NCBI RefSeq assembly: GCF_013464915.1
Contig: NZ_RAVT01000004.1
Coordinates: forward strand, 37 to 53,715
Source of the DNA: Stenotrophomonas maltophilia
GTDB taxonomy: Bacteria; Pseudomonadota; Gammaproteobacteria; Xanthomonadales; Xanthomonadaceae
Length of the DNA stretch: 53,679 bases
Reading direction: 5' to 3'
Shown here: in pieces, positions 1-8,621 of the stretch
Layout of the letters: each line of letters opens with the position of its first letter
How positions within the stretch are numbered: position 1 is the stretch's first letter
The notes under the pieces: model-generated
Databases searched by the model: none
The model's input: only the letters and a program-made list of their open reading frames with translations
What the model was told of the DNA's origin: nothing
Position numbers and translations under genes: made by a program

Positions 1-10
1 GCGGCCGGCA

Positions 11-904
11 CTACCTCATCTGGTCGAACACCCCGGCCACCCAGTCGATGAACACCCGAAGGCGTGGCGACGGTGTGCGGCTGCGTGGGTAGACCAGGCT
101 CAACGGGCTCGGCGTCGGCGGCACCTCCGGCAACAGCTCGACCAGTTGCCCACGTGCGATGTAAGGGTTCATCCGGTAGCGCGGCGCCTGGATGATTCCC
201 AGCCCCGCCAGCGCGGCGCCCAGGAACGCATCCGCGCCGGAAACACGCACCCGTGCGGGCAGCGGCACATAACGCACCTGCATGCCTTGCTGGAACTCCA
301 GCGGAATCAGCTGACCAGTGGCACTGGAGCGATAGCCGACCATTTCGTGGCCTTCCAGCAGGGAGTCGATGCTGCCTGGCAGACCCCTGTCGTGCACGTA
401 GCCCGGCGAGGCCACCGTGACCTCACGCAGCATCGTCAACCGTCGCGCCGCCAGATCACTGTCGGCCAGCGCGCCGACCCGCAGCGCCGCGTCCACACCC
501 TCACGCAGCAGATCCACATAGCGGTCGCCCTCGCTGACCTCCAGCTCGATCTCCGGGTAGCGCTGCAGGAAGTCCGGCAGGTGCGGAAGCAGCAGATGCC
601 GGCCCAGCGTGCCATGCACCTCGATTCGCAACGGGCCGCGCGGGGGTGCGTCACGGAACGCGGCTTCAGCGTCGTCCATGTCGGCGATCAGGCGCAGGCA
701 ACGCCCATAGAAGGCCTCACCTTCCAGCGTCGGCACCACCAGCCGCGTGGTCCGGTGCAGCAGGCGCACGCCCAGCCGCTGCTCCAATGCCTTGATCGCG
801 TCGGTCACCGTGGCCCGCGGCAGGCCCAGGTCTTCGGAGGCACGCGTGAAGCTGCGGCGCTCGACGATACGGACGAAGGCGCGCATCGCTGTGAAGCGGT
901 CCAT
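11..904 (-). CDS. LysR-family transcriptional regulator
   Basis: This 297-residue protein has the usual LysR layout. A winged helix-turn-helix fills residues 1-60 (MDRFTAMRAFVRIVERRSF at the start, then the RLLHRTTR segment), followed by a periplasmic-binding-protein-like effector domain from about residue 90 to the end. Its length is normal for the family (about 300). It is transcribed away from the short-chain dehydrogenase at 1011, and the gap between them holds an inverted repeat suited to a LysR operator. LysR proteins usually control the divergent neighbour and themselves, so the dehydrogenase is the likely target; the inducer cannot be read from sequence. The subgroup resembles the CrgA/DsdC-like LysR proteins common in Xanthomonadaceae. 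The gene is complete, ending 10 bases from the window edge. Confidence 0.93.
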   Translation of the reverse strand: MDRFTAMRAFVRIVERRSFTRASEDLGLPRATVTDAIKALEQRLGVRLLHRTTRLVVPTLEGEAFYGRCLRLIADMDDAEAAFRDAPPRGPLRIEVHGTLGRHLLLPHLPDFLQRYPEIELEVSEGDRYVDLLREGVDAALRVGALADSDLAARRLTMLREVTVASPGYVHDRGLPGSIDSLLEGHEMVGYRSSATGQLIPLEFQQGMQVRYVPLPARVRVSGADAFLGAALAGLGIIQAPRYRMNPYIARGQLVELLPEVPPTPSPLSLVYPRSRTPSPRLRVFIDWVAGVFDQMR

Positions 905-906
905 TA

Positions 907-952
907 TTCGGATTTCCGGATGATGTTGGCGGATTATGCATGATTATCCGAA
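907..952. promoter_or_regulatory. Candidate LysR operator between divergent genes
   Basis: The gap between the LysR gene and the dehydrogenase contains the inverted repeat TTCGGAT (907-913) and ATCCGAA (946-952), with further GGAT/ATCC half-sites between them. The repeat abuts the LysR start codon, as expected for an autoregulated divergent promoter. The arms are seen in the sequence; binding is inferred. Confidence 0.45.
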
Positions 953-1010
953 ATGGAAAGATCGCGAAGATGGTCCTGCGCCGCTCCGGCGTGCCTCGCT
1001 GGAATCCACC

Positions 1011-1754
1011 ATGCCCAACTCCCCAACCCGCCCCGTCGCCCTGGTCACCGGCGGCTCCCGCGGTATCGGCGCCGCCATTTCGCGCCGCCTCGCCGCCAAC
1101 GGCCATGCCGTGGTGATCAACTATGCCGGCCGGCGCGAAGAGGCCGAGGCCCTTGCTGCCGAACTCAACGCCGCCGGCGCACAGGCGATCGCCCTGCAGG
1201 CCGACGTAGCGGATCCACAGGCGGTGCATCGGCTTTTCGACGCCATCGAGGCGCGCTTCGGTGGCATCGACGTGGTCGTCAACAGCGCCGGCGTGCTGCA
1301 GCTGGCACCACTGGCCGACACCGACGACGCCCTGTTCGAGCGGGTGATCGGCATCAACCTCAAAGGCGCCTTCAACGTGCTGCGTGAAAGCGCACGACGG
1401 GTGCGCGACGGTGGCCGGCTGATCACCCTGTCCACCAGCGTGGTCGGCATCAGGTTGGAGAACTACAGCGTGTACGCGGCCAGCAAGGCGGCGGTGGAGA
1501 CGATGGGCGCGATCCTCAGCAAGGAGCTGCGCGGGCGCAACATCACCGTGAACGCGGTGGCACCCGGACCCACCGCCACCGACCTGTTCCTGGAGGGCAA
1601 ATCGCCGGAGCTGATCGAGCGGTTGGCCAAGCTGAATCCCCTGGAGCGGCTGGGTACGCCTGAGGACATCGCCGGTGCGGTCGGGTTCCTGGCCAGCGCC
1701 GATGGCGGGTGGATCAACGGCCAGGTGCTGCGCGCCAACGGCGGGATGGTGTAG
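1011..1754 (+). CDS. SDR-family NAD(P)-dependent oxidoreductase
   Basis: This is a classical short-chain dehydrogenase of 247 residues. It shows the Rossmann dinucleotide-binding motif TGGSRGIG near residue 13, an NSAG motif near residue 89, the catalytic Ser followed by YxxxK (YAASKAA, about residues 152-158), and the late N-A-V-A-P-G-P-T segment. The ATG at 1011 is preferred over an in-frame ATG at 936 because it puts MPNSPTRPVALVTGG at the N terminus, as in the family, and because 936 lies inside the presumed operator. Residues RR near position 40 after the second beta strand suggest NADP preference. The substrate is unknown; 3-oxoacyl reductase-like or xenobiotic carbonyl reductases are typical relatives. 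It is probably controlled by the divergent LysR protein. Confidence 0.92.
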   Translation: MPNSPTRPVALVTGGSRGIGAAISRRLAANGHAVVINYAGRREEAEALAAELNAAGAQAIALQADVADPQAVHRLFDAIEARFGGIDVVVNSAGVLQLAPLADTDDALFERVIGINLKGAFNVLRESARRVRDGGRLITLSTSVVGIRLENYSVYAASKAAVETMGAILSKELRGRNITVNAVAPGPTATDLFLEGKSPELIERLAKLNPLERLGTPEDIAGAVGFLASADGGWINGQVLRANGGMV

Positions 1755-1767
1755 GTCGCGCGGACGG

Positions 1768-1846
1768 CATCCACGCATGGCGTGGATCTACCGATCGCAT
1801 CCATGCATAGCGCGTGAACTCGGTAGAGCCGAGCCCATGCTCGGCT
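1768..1846. repeat. Two SMAG/REP palindromes downstream of the SDR gene
   Basis: Two GTAG-type palindromes lie here. One is at 1768-1791, read GTAGATCCACGCC with its mirror arm on the minus strand. The other is at 1823-1846, starting GTAGAGCCGAGCCCATGC on the plus strand. They are in opposite orientation, the common dimer arrangement of Stenotrophomonas SMAG elements. Apart from these elements, nothing is recognisable in the 200 bases between the SDR gene and the next gene. Confidence 0.85.
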
Positions 1847-1954
1847 GTTTCTGGCCTTCGCTGACGGGGAGCCAGATCACTGCGGGCCAACGGTGGGATG
1901 GTGTAAGGGCACCCTCTCTGGCTATCCTCGCTCAAACGGACGAGAGCCACGCGC

Positions 1955-2302
1955 ATGGGAAAGCCGGGCATCTGGTATTGGCTATGGATGATCACCCTCC
2001 TGCTGGGAGGCCTGTTGGCGCTGGCGACGCTGGTGTTATGGACCTGGCTGCCTGGCGACGTACGCAATCTGGCGATGGCGCTGATCTGGGTGCTGTGGGC
2101 ACTGGCGACCGTCTGCTTCTTCCTGGGGGGCATCGCCGATGGCTTTACGATCTGGGGCGTCAACCTCGCCAGGAAAGTATGGCGTGCTGAAACGCCAGGC
2201 CGGTTCTGGCTCTTCCACATCACCACGACGGTGCTGTGCGTCAGCTGCCTGAGCCTGCTGATCGTACCGATGATGATCGCCTGGCAGGGCGCGGCATGGT
2301 GA
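1955..2302 (+). CDS. Small hypothetical inner-membrane protein
   Basis: This 115-residue protein is very hydrophobic, with three predicted membrane helices at about residues 8-30, 40-62 and 84-108. Short charged loops include ARKVWRAE between helices 2 and 3. I do not recognise the family. Tryptophan content is high (WYWLWM near the start), which is common in small membrane proteins. It stands alone between SMAG repeats, and no neighbour suggests a function. Support for a real gene comes from the coherent hydrophobic pattern and an intergenic setting on both sides; no strong ribosome-binding site precedes the ATG. Confidence 0.6.
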   Translation: MGKPGIWYWLWMITLLLGGLLALATLVLWTWLPGDVRNLAMALIWVLWALATVCFFLGGIADGFTIWGVNLARKVWRAETPGRFWLFHITTTVLCVSCLSLLIVPMMIAWQGAAW

Positions 2303-2314
2303 CGCAGCGCTGAT

Positions 2315-2386
2315 GTAGCGCCGAGCACGGGCTCGGCGGATCTTCGCGCGAGGGCCAGAAGCAGCCGAGCGTGGGCTCGGCTCTAC
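2315..2386. repeat. SMAG/REP dimer between convergent genes
   Basis: Palindromes occur at 2315-2338 (GTAGCGCCGAGCACGGGC on plus) and 2363-2386 (ending GGCTCGGCTCTAC, the reverse orientation). They lie between the ends of the small membrane-protein gene and the convergent RND gene, and could act as a bidirectional transcription stop. Confidence 0.85.
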
Positions 2387-2393
2387 AGTGTGG

Positions 2394-5300
2394 TCAGGCG
2401 CTACGCGCCTCGCGGCGGCGATGGACCCAGTAGTACAGCGTCGGCAGCACCAGCAGGGTCAGCAGCATCGCCGACAGCAGGCCGCCGATCACCACCACCG
2501 CCAGCGGCTTCTGGGTCTCGGCACCGATCGCATGCGAGGTCGCCATCGGCAGCAGGCCGAACATCGCCAGAAACGCAGTCATCAGCACCGTGCGCAGGCG
2601 TTGCAGCGAGCCCTGCACCACCGACTGCAGCAGGTCCATGCCCTGCTCACGCAGCTGGGCGAAGCGACTGAGCATCACCACCCCGTTCAGTACCGCCTGC
2701 CCGAACAAGGCGATGAATCCAATCGCCGCCGACACCGACAGCGGAATGCCGGTCAGCCACAGCGCCAGGATCCCGCCGATCATCGCCAACGGCACGTTGG
2801 CCAGGATCAAGGCCGCACTGCTGATGTCCTTGAAGGCATCGAACAGCAGCACGAAGATGATCAGCACCGACAGCGGAATCACCCAGCCCAGCCGCTTCAT
2901 CGCACGCTGCTGGTTCTCGAACTCGCCGGACCATTCCAACCGGTAGCCTTCCGGCAGCTGCACGCTGGCATCCACGCGCTTGCGCATGTCGGCCACCACG
3001 CTGCCCATGTCGCGCCCGGCGATGAAGATGCTGACAGCCTTGACCCGTTGTGCGTTCTCGCGCGAGATGTTGATCGCGCCGCTGGCCATGCGGAAATCGG
3101 CCACGTCGGACAGCGTCACCGTGTGGCCGTCACCGATGCCGACGGGCACCGTGCGCAGGCGCTGCAGGTCGCGGTCGGCGTCGTCCAGGCGCAGCGTGAT
3201 CGGGAACCTGCGGTCGCCTTCCCACAGCTCCCCCACCTGGCGGCCGCCCAGCGCGGTTTCGATCACCTCGTCGATGTCGCGCACGTTCAGGCCATAGCGC
3301 GCGGCGCGGTCGCGGTCGATCTCGATCTGCAGCTGCGGCAAGGAGCCGTCGCGGTCGATGAACGCACTTTCCACGCCCTCCACGCCACGCACCTGGCCCA
3401 GGATCGCCTGCGCGTGCTGGTTGAGCACGTCCAGATCCGAGCCACTGACCTTGATCACCACCTGGCCCTTGATCTGCGAGATGCTCTCCAGAATGTTGTC
3501 GCGCACTGGCTGCGAGATCGAGAACTCCGGCCCCGGAATGCGCTGCTCCAGCGTGCGCTGCAGGTCGCTCACCAGCTGCCGCTTGTCCACGCCCTTCGGC
3601 CACTCCTTCTCAGGCTTCAACGCCACCAGCGCCTCGATCTGGTTGGCACCCTTGGCATCGGAGCCGTCTTCCGGTCGGCCGAGCTTGGCCACCACCGTCG
3701 ACACCTGCGGGAACGTGCGGACCAGCTCACGGATACGCCGCGACTGCTGCTGTGCTTCGGCCAGGCTGGTGCTGGGGTCGAGCGTGGCGGTCAGCCAGAT
3801 CGAGCCCTCGTCCAGCTCCGGCAGGAACTCCGAACCCAGCCGCGTGCCCAGCGCCAGCGTAGCGACCAGCAGCGCCACCGCCGTCAGCACTACCGTACGC
3901 GGTCGCGCCAGGGCGCGCTCCAGCACCGGCTTGTACCAACCGGTCAGGCGATCCATCAGCGGATTGCCGTCGCGCATGCGGTCGCGCCGCAGCCACCAGA
4001 AGCAGAACAGCGGCACTACGGTCAGCGCCAGGATCAAGGCACCGATCAGCGCCGAGGTCACCGAGTAGGCCATCGGCGCGAACATCCGGCCTTCCTGGCG
4101 CTGCAGGGTGAAGATCGGGATGTGTGCGGCGATGATGATCAGCATCGAGAAGAACGTCGGCCGCCCCACTTCGGACGCTGCCGACAGGATGGTCGAGAAG
4201 CGTGTCTTCCTGTCGGCGCTGGGTGGCAGCTTCGATAGTCGCGAAACGATGTGCTCGGTCACGATCACCGCGCCATCGATGATGATGCCGAAGTCCATCG
4301 CACCCAGCGACAGCAGGTTGGCCGGCACGCCCCACAGGTGCAGGCCGAGGAAGGTCGACAACAGCGCCAACGGCATCATCGCCGCCACGATCAGCGCCGC
4401 GCGGGCGTTGTACAGGAACAGCCACAACACCAGGAACACAAGCACCGCGCCTTCCAGCAGATTGCGGAAGACGGTTTTCAGCGTGGTCGAGACCAGCCAC
4501 GAGCGGTCGTAGAACGGTTCGATGCTGACCCCGGCCGGCAGCTGGTTCGCTTCGATATCGGCAATGCGCGCATGCAGGGCGTCAAGCACATCGGACGGAT
4601 TCTCGCCCTTGCGCATCAGCACCATGCCGAACACCGCGTCGTCGTTGTCGTCCTGGCCAACCAGGCCCTGCCGGGGCAGGCCGGTGTCGGCGATACCGGC
4701 CAGATCGCGTACCAGGATCGGCGTTCCTCCACGCTGCGCCACCACCACGTTGCCGATATCGGCCGGCGAACGCATCAGGCCGACGCCGCGGATCAGGAAC
4801 TGCTGCTGGCCGCGCTCCACGTAGCCGCCACCCGCGTTCGAACTGCCCTTCTCCAGCGCTTCGGCGAACTCGCCGAGGCTGATACCGCGGTCGCGCAGCT
4901 TGTCCAGGTCCGGCTTGACCTGGAACGTCCGCGCGAAGCCACCGAAGCTGATCACATCGGCCACACCCGGCACGGTGCGCAGGCTGCGCTCCATCGTCCA
5001 TTCCTGAACGGTGCGCAGCTGGGTCGGCGTCATGTGCGGGCCTTTCAGCACATAACGGTAGATCTCGCCCACCGCCGAACTCATCGCCTCCAGTTCCGGC
5101 GTCACCCCTTCCGGCAGTTCCACGCCCTGCAGGCGTTCCAGCACCTGCTGGCGCGCGAAGTAATCGTCAGCCTTGTCATCGAAGGTCAGGATGATCATCG
5201 ACAGGCCGAACTGCGTATGCGAGAACACCCGCACCGAATGCGGAATGCCGGACAGCGCCACTTCCAGCGGCATCGTCACTTCGCGTTCCACCTCTTCGGC

Positions 5301-5471
5301 AGCGCGGCCCGGGTGCAGCGACACTACGGTCACCTGGGTGTCGGAGACGTCCGGGAAGGCCTCCACCGGCAGCACGCGGAACGCGGCGATACCGGCGCCG
5401 ATGAACAACAGCAACGCCAGCATCACCATCAACGGCTGACGCAGGCAGTAGGCAATCAGGCGATCGATCAT
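2394..5471 (-). CDS. czcA: Heavy-metal RND efflux pump, inner-membrane subunit (CzcA/HME family)
   Basis: This 1025-residue protein is a full-length RND proton antiporter of the heavy-metal-efflux branch. The N terminus (MIDRLIAYCLRQPLMVM) begins the first membrane helix, followed by two large periplasmic loops and twelve helices in total. The segment DFGIIIDGAVIVTEH at about residues 390-405 is the helix-4 signature of HME-RND pumps for divalent cations (Co, Zn, Cd, Ni); CusA-type monovalent pumps have a different motif here. It is the last gene of an operon with the adaptor and outer-membrane subunits and overlaps the adaptor by 4 bp, so translation is probably coupled. Which metal is exported cannot be decided from sequence. 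Confidence 0.93.
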   Translation of the reverse strand: MIDRLIAYCLRQPLMVMLALLLFIGAGIAAFRVLPVEAFPDVSDTQVTVVSLHPGRAAEEVEREVTMPLEVALSGIPHSVRVFSHTQFGLSMIILTFDDKADDYFARQQVLERLQGVELPEGVTPELEAMSSAVGEIYRYVLKGPHMTPTQLRTVQEWTMERSLRTVPGVADVISFGGFARTFQVKPDLDKLRDRGISLGEFAEALEKGSSNAGGGYVERGQQQFLIRGVGLMRSPADIGNVVVAQRGGTPILVRDLAGIADTGLPRQGLVGQDDNDDAVFGMVLMRKGENPSDVLDALHARIADIEANQLPAGVSIEPFYDRSWLVSTTLKTVFRNLLEGAVLVFLVLWLFLYNARAALIVAAMMPLALLSTFLGLHLWGVPANLLSLGAMDFGIIIDGAVIVTEHIVSRLSKLPPSADRKTRFSTILSAASEVGRPTFFSMLIIIAAHIPIFTLQRQEGRMFAPMAYSVTSALIGALILALTVVPLFCFWWLRRDRMRDGNPLMDRLTGWYKPVLERALARPRTVVLTAVALLVATLALGTRLGSEFLPELDEGSIWLTATLDPSTSLAEAQQQSRRIRELVRTFPQVSTVVAKLGRPEDGSDAKGANQIEALVALKPEKEWPKGVDKRQLVSDLQRTLEQRIPGPEFSISQPVRDNILESISQIKGQVVIKVSGSDLDVLNQHAQAILGQVRGVEGVESAFIDRDGSLPQLQIEIDRDRAARYGLNVRDIDEVIETALGGRQVGELWEGDRRFPITLRLDDADRDLQRLRTVPVGIGDGHTVTLSDVADFRMASGAINISRENAQRVKAVSIFIAGRDMGSVVADMRKRVDASVQLPEGYRLEWSGEFENQQRAMKRLGWVIPLSVLIIFVLLFDAFKDISSAALILANVPLAMIGGILALWLTGIPLSVSAAIGFIALFGQAVLNGVVMLSRFAQLREQGMDLLQSVVQGSLQRLRTVLMTAFLAMFGLLPMATSHAIGAETQKPLAVVVIGGLLSAMLLTLLVLPTLYYWVHRRREARSA

Positions 5472-6640
5472 GGGGCGGCGTGCCCCGTGCCGGTGCTGAC
5501 GGTTGCCGGCGCGTTGTCCACCAGCTGTTGCAGCAGCAGGCCGCCCTCGACCACCACCCTGCTGCCTGCAGCCAGCCCTTCACGCACCCACAGCCGGCCA
5601 TCGCCCAGTTCCTCGGCATGCACGGCGTGGCGCACGAAGCGTCCCTTGCCCTCCTCCACGAACACCACCTGCTTGCCGTCGATCAACAACACGGCCGCAT
5701 CGGGCAGCGAGACACCGCCCTGGGCCGGCAACGCCACCTGGGCGCGCACGTACTGCCCCGCCTTGAAGCCGCGTGCGCGGTTGTCCAGCTCGGCGCGCGC
5801 CTGCACCACGCGGCGTTCGCTGTCGACGAAGTCATCCATGTGAAGCAGAGTCGACTGCACTACCGCGCCATCGGCCGCGTGAAGGCTCACTCCCATGCCA
5901 ACCTTCACGCGACCGGCCAGGCTTTCGGGAACATCCAGCAGCACCCACAGGCGGTCCGGATCGCCGATCACCGCCAACGGCTGGTCGCTGTCGGGGCTGA
6001 CCGACATGCCCGGGCTCATCCGCCGCTCCACCAGCACGCCATCGATGGGCGCGCGCAGCGGCAGGCGCTGGTCGACGCGCTGGCCGTTGCCATAGGCCTT
6101 GGCGAAGGCGGCCGCGCGCGCATGATCGGCCTGGCTGCCGGCGAAATTTGCCTCGGCCTCGTCCAGTTCACGACCCGACGCCACGCCTGCCGCATGCAGT
6201 TCGCGGGTGCGGTCCAGTTCCTTGCGTGCCTTCTGCAGCTCGGCGCGGCCACGCGTGCCTTCAGCCTGGGCCTGGCCGAACTCGGGCGATGTGATCCAGG
6301 CGATGACCTGGCCGGCCTTCACCTTCTGCCCCGGCTGCGCCTCGATGCGCGCCACCTGCCCCGGCAGCGGCGTGTGCAATGCGCTGGAGCGCGTCTCATC
6401 CCAGGCCACCCGGCCCGGCAACTGCAGGCTGGCACTGGCGCCGGCACTCACCGCCTCGCTGCGCAGCACGTCCAGCTGACGGCTGTCGGCGGGAAACTGG
6501 ATCTGGCCGGCGCTGACCTGCGACGCATCCTCAAGATAGGATGCTGGCTCTCGACCGCAGCCGCCCAGCAGGGCCAGCACCAGCAACGCCGGCAGCACGG
6601 CATGTCGCGCCCGCAGGCGATGGGCAACGGTGGACTTCAT
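5468..6640 (-). CDS. czcB: RND efflux periplasmic adaptor (CzcB-like), lipoprotein
   Basis: This 390-residue membrane-fusion protein begins with a lipoprotein signal (LALLGGC, Cys28). It then shows the barrel-sandwich/lipoyl half-motif around LPGRVAWDETRSS and GQVARIEAQPGQKVKAG, an alpha-helical hairpin at about residues 130-190, the second lipoyl half (LRAPIDGVLVERRMSPG), and a beta-barrel with a C-terminal membrane-proximal domain. It would link the inner-membrane pump to the outer-membrane channel. It overlaps czcA by 4 bp (ATGA) and its start overlaps the channel gene's stop, so the three form one translationally coupled operon. No N-terminal His-rich metal-binding extension is visible, unlike Cupriavidus CzcB. 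Confidence 0.92.
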   Translation of the reverse strand: MKSTVAHRLRARHAVLPALLVLALLGGCGREPASYLEDASQVSAGQIQFPADSRQLDVLRSEAVSAGASASLQLPGRVAWDETRSSALHTPLPGQVARIEAQPGQKVKAGQVIAWITSPEFGQAQAEGTRGRAELQKARKELDRTRELHAAGVASGRELDEAEANFAGSQADHARAAAFAKAYGNGQRVDQRLPLRAPIDGVLVERRMSPGMSVSPDSDQPLAVIGDPDRLWVLLDVPESLAGRVKVGMGVSLHAADGAVVQSTLLHMDDFVDSERRVVQARAELDNRARGFKAGQYVRAQVALPAQGGVSLPDAAVLLIDGKQVVFVEEGKGRFVRHAVHAEELGDGRLWVREGLAAGSRVVVEGGLLLQQLVDNAPATVSTGTGHAAP

Positions 6641-7884
6641 CGGGATTCTCCTTCAGCAACGGATGTGGCGGCTTCCCAGCGCGCCAGGGCAATGGCATGG
6701 TCGGCACGTGCTTCGATCAGCGCGGCCTCGAAGTCGCGCCAGCTGCGGCGCGCGTCCAGCAGGTCGGTCAAGCTGGCAGCACCGCGGCGGTAGGCCAGTT
6801 CGATGCCCTGCATCGCCTTGCGCGCGGCGTCGGCGTGCAGCCCTTCGTAGGCGGTGCGGCGCTGCCCGGCGGACTGCGCGCTGGCCAGCAACTGGTCCAG
6901 CTCGGCACGCGCTTCGCGCTGCCGCACCTGCAGCTCAAGCGCCACGCTGTCACGGTCGGCCTCGGCACGTTGGATGGCACCGCGCGCACGCGATGGGCCG
7001 CCAAGGGGAATGGTCAAAGACACGCCCCAGGTGACACCACTGATATCGGTCGGCTCACGTTCGGCCTCCACACCCAGCTGGATATCGCGGTGGCGCTCGC
7101 TGCGTGCCAGTGCGACGCCCGCATCGGCTGCGGCCAGGCGCGAACGTGCCGCGCGCAGATCGGCACGTTGCTGCGGATCGAACGCGCGCGCATCGGCCAC
7201 GCTGCTGGCATCCGGCCAGGGGTCATCGGCACTGAGGCCGCGGCTGTCATCGCGGCCGAGCAGCAGCCCCAGCGCATTCCGCGCGTCGCGCAGATCCAGC
7301 GCCGCCTCGCGCGCCGCGTCGGCTACCGCGAGGTCGTCCACCGCCAGCCGCGCGCGGTCGACCGGCGCCATCGCCCCTGTCGCGACCTGCTTGTCCGCCG
7401 CCGCCATCTGCTCGGCCGAACTCTGGCGGTTGGCCTCGGCAATCTGCGCCCGCTCCTGGGCTCCCTTCAGGCCGAAATAGGTTTCATGCAGCGCCACTTG
7501 TTGTCGGCGCCGGGTATCGAGCATCTCCAGCCCGGCCACTTCCAGGAGCGCATCGGCCTGGCGGACGCGCAATGCGCGCTTGCCACCGCGTTCCCATGTC
7601 CAACCCAGCCCCAGCGTGCTGTCCACCCGTTTGTCCTGCCAGCGTCCGGGGCCGATGCCATGCTTGGGGCTGATCTTGCTGCTGCCGATCGAAAGCTCGG
7701 CTGCGGGCCGCAGCGCGGCGGTCTGCGCATCGCCCTGCATGCCGCGCAGCTCCAGTGCCGCCGCACGCAGGTCCGGATTGTGTGCTTCCATCGCACGCTG
7801 TGCTTCCTGCAGGGACAGCGCCGAAGCCGGGGGCGCGCACCAAAGAGTGGCAAGTACGGCCACAAGACAAGAGGAGAAGTTCAT
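6637..7884 (-). CDS. czcC: TolC-family outer-membrane channel of the metal efflux operon (CzcC-like)
   Basis: The ATG at 7884 gives 415 residues with a signal peptide (MNFSSCLVAVLATLWCAPP, cleavage after ASA). Longer in-frame starts upstream run through the divergent regulator gene and are rejected. GAGGAGAAGTT just downstream on the plus strand is internal to the gene and is not an RBS. Two repeated outer-membrane-efflux domains follow, with long coiled-coil helices rich in Ala, Arg and Glu (SLQEAQRAMEAHNPDL begins the first). This is the outer-membrane exit duct for the CzcBA pump. It is the first gene of a leftward operon and diverges from the response-regulator gene across a 62-bp gap that carries phased 11-bp repeats. 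Confidence 0.9.
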   Translation of the reverse strand: MNFSSCLVAVLATLWCAPPASALSLQEAQRAMEAHNPDLRAAALELRGMQGDAQTAALRPAAELSIGSSKISPKHGIGPGRWQDKRVDSTLGLGWTWERGGKRALRVRQADALLEVAGLEMLDTRRRQQVALHETYFGLKGAQERAQIAEANRQSSAEQMAAADKQVATGAMAPVDRARLAVDDLAVADAAREAALDLRDARNALGLLLGRDDSRGLSADDPWPDASSVADARAFDPQQRADLRAARSRLAAADAGVALARSERHRDIQLGVEAEREPTDISGVTWGVSLTIPLGGPSRARGAIQRAEADRDSVALELQVRQREARAELDQLLASAQSAGQRRTAYEGLHADAARKAMQGIELAYRRGAASLTDLLDARRSWRDFEAALIEARADHAIALARWEAATSVAEGESR

Positions 7885-7906
7885 GCGCGTCACGGTAAGG
7901 TGACGT

Positions 7907-7950
7907 ACTTGCGCCAAACTTGCCCCAACCTTGCACGAAGCTTGCAATGC
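7907..7950. promoter_or_regulatory. Four tandem 11-bp direct repeats, likely response-regulator operator
   Basis: TTGC recurs at 7909, 7920, 7931 and 7942, exactly every 11 bases, inside four similar 11-mers of which the first is ACTTGCGCCAA. Direct repeats with an 11-bp period are the known binding geometry of OmpR/PhoB-type winged-helix regulators, and one is encoded from 7947. The array fills most of the gap between the efflux operon and the regulator, and its last unit overlaps the regulator's ATG. This suggests control of both directions with autoregulation by steric block. The repeats are seen; binding is inferred. Confidence 0.7.
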
Positions 7951-8621
7951 GAATCCTGCTGATCGAAGACGATGCCGCTCTGGCCGATGGACTGATCCGC
8001 GCCCTGCAGGGCGCCGGACATCTATGCGACCACCTCTCGCGTGGGCTGCACGCGCCCGCAGCGTTGGCCAGCGCACCGTATGACGTGATGGTGCTGGACC
8101 TCTCGCTGCCCGACGTCGATGGCCTGGATCTGCTGTCGCGGCTGCGCAACGATGGCGTCACCCTGCCGGTGCTGATCCTGACGGCACGCGACGGTGTGGA
8201 GGACCGCATCCTTGGGCTGGACCGGGGTGGCGACGATTACCTGGCCAAGCCGTTCGCACTGGGTGAGCTGGAAGCACGCCTGCGCGCGTTGTCACGTCGC
8301 CGCAGCGACGCACCGGCGCAGAAGCGGCTCGGGCGCCTGTGCTTCGACAGCATCCGCAATGAGGTACAGGTGGATGGCCAGCGCATCGAGCTGACCGCAC
8401 GCGAGCTGGCGCTGGTCGAGGCATTGATGCAGCATCCCGGTCGCACTGTCACCAAGCAGCGCCTGTTCGATGCGTTGTACAGCTGGGACCACGAGGCCAA
8501 CCTGTCGGTGATCGAGGTGCATGTCAGCCGCCTGCGCCGCAAGCTGGAACAGGCGCGCGCCGGCGTTGGCATCCGCATGCTGCGCGGCCTGGGGTATCGC
8601 ATGGAGGCCGGCGGTGACTGA
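7947..8621 (+). CDS. OmpR/PhoB-family response regulator (divergent from czc operon)
   Basis: This 224-residue protein begins MRILLIEDD at the ATG at 7947; a longer in-frame ORF would start inside the operator repeats. The receiver domain (residues 1-115) carries the acidic pocket DD near residue 8, phospho-acceptor D51 (VMVLDLSLPD), Thr79 in the LTAR motif and K101 (LAKPF). A winged-helix DNA-binding domain fills about residues 128-220 (ELTARELALVEAL, then VIEVHVSRLRRKL). It overlaps the kinase gene by 8 bp. The family resembles QseB/TctD/CzcR regulators. Position and operator geometry imply that it controls the efflux operon and itself. Confidence 0.93.
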   Translation: MRILLIEDDAALADGLIRALQGAGHLCDHLSRGLHAPAALASAPYDVMVLDLSLPDVDGLDLLSRLRNDGVTLPVLILTARDGVEDRILGLDRGGDDYLAKPFALGELEARLRALSRRRSDAPAQKRLGRLCFDSIRNEVQVDGQRIELTARELALVEALMQHPGRTVTKQRLFDALYSWDHEANLSVIEVHVSRLRRKLEQARAGVGIRMLRGLGYRMEAGGD

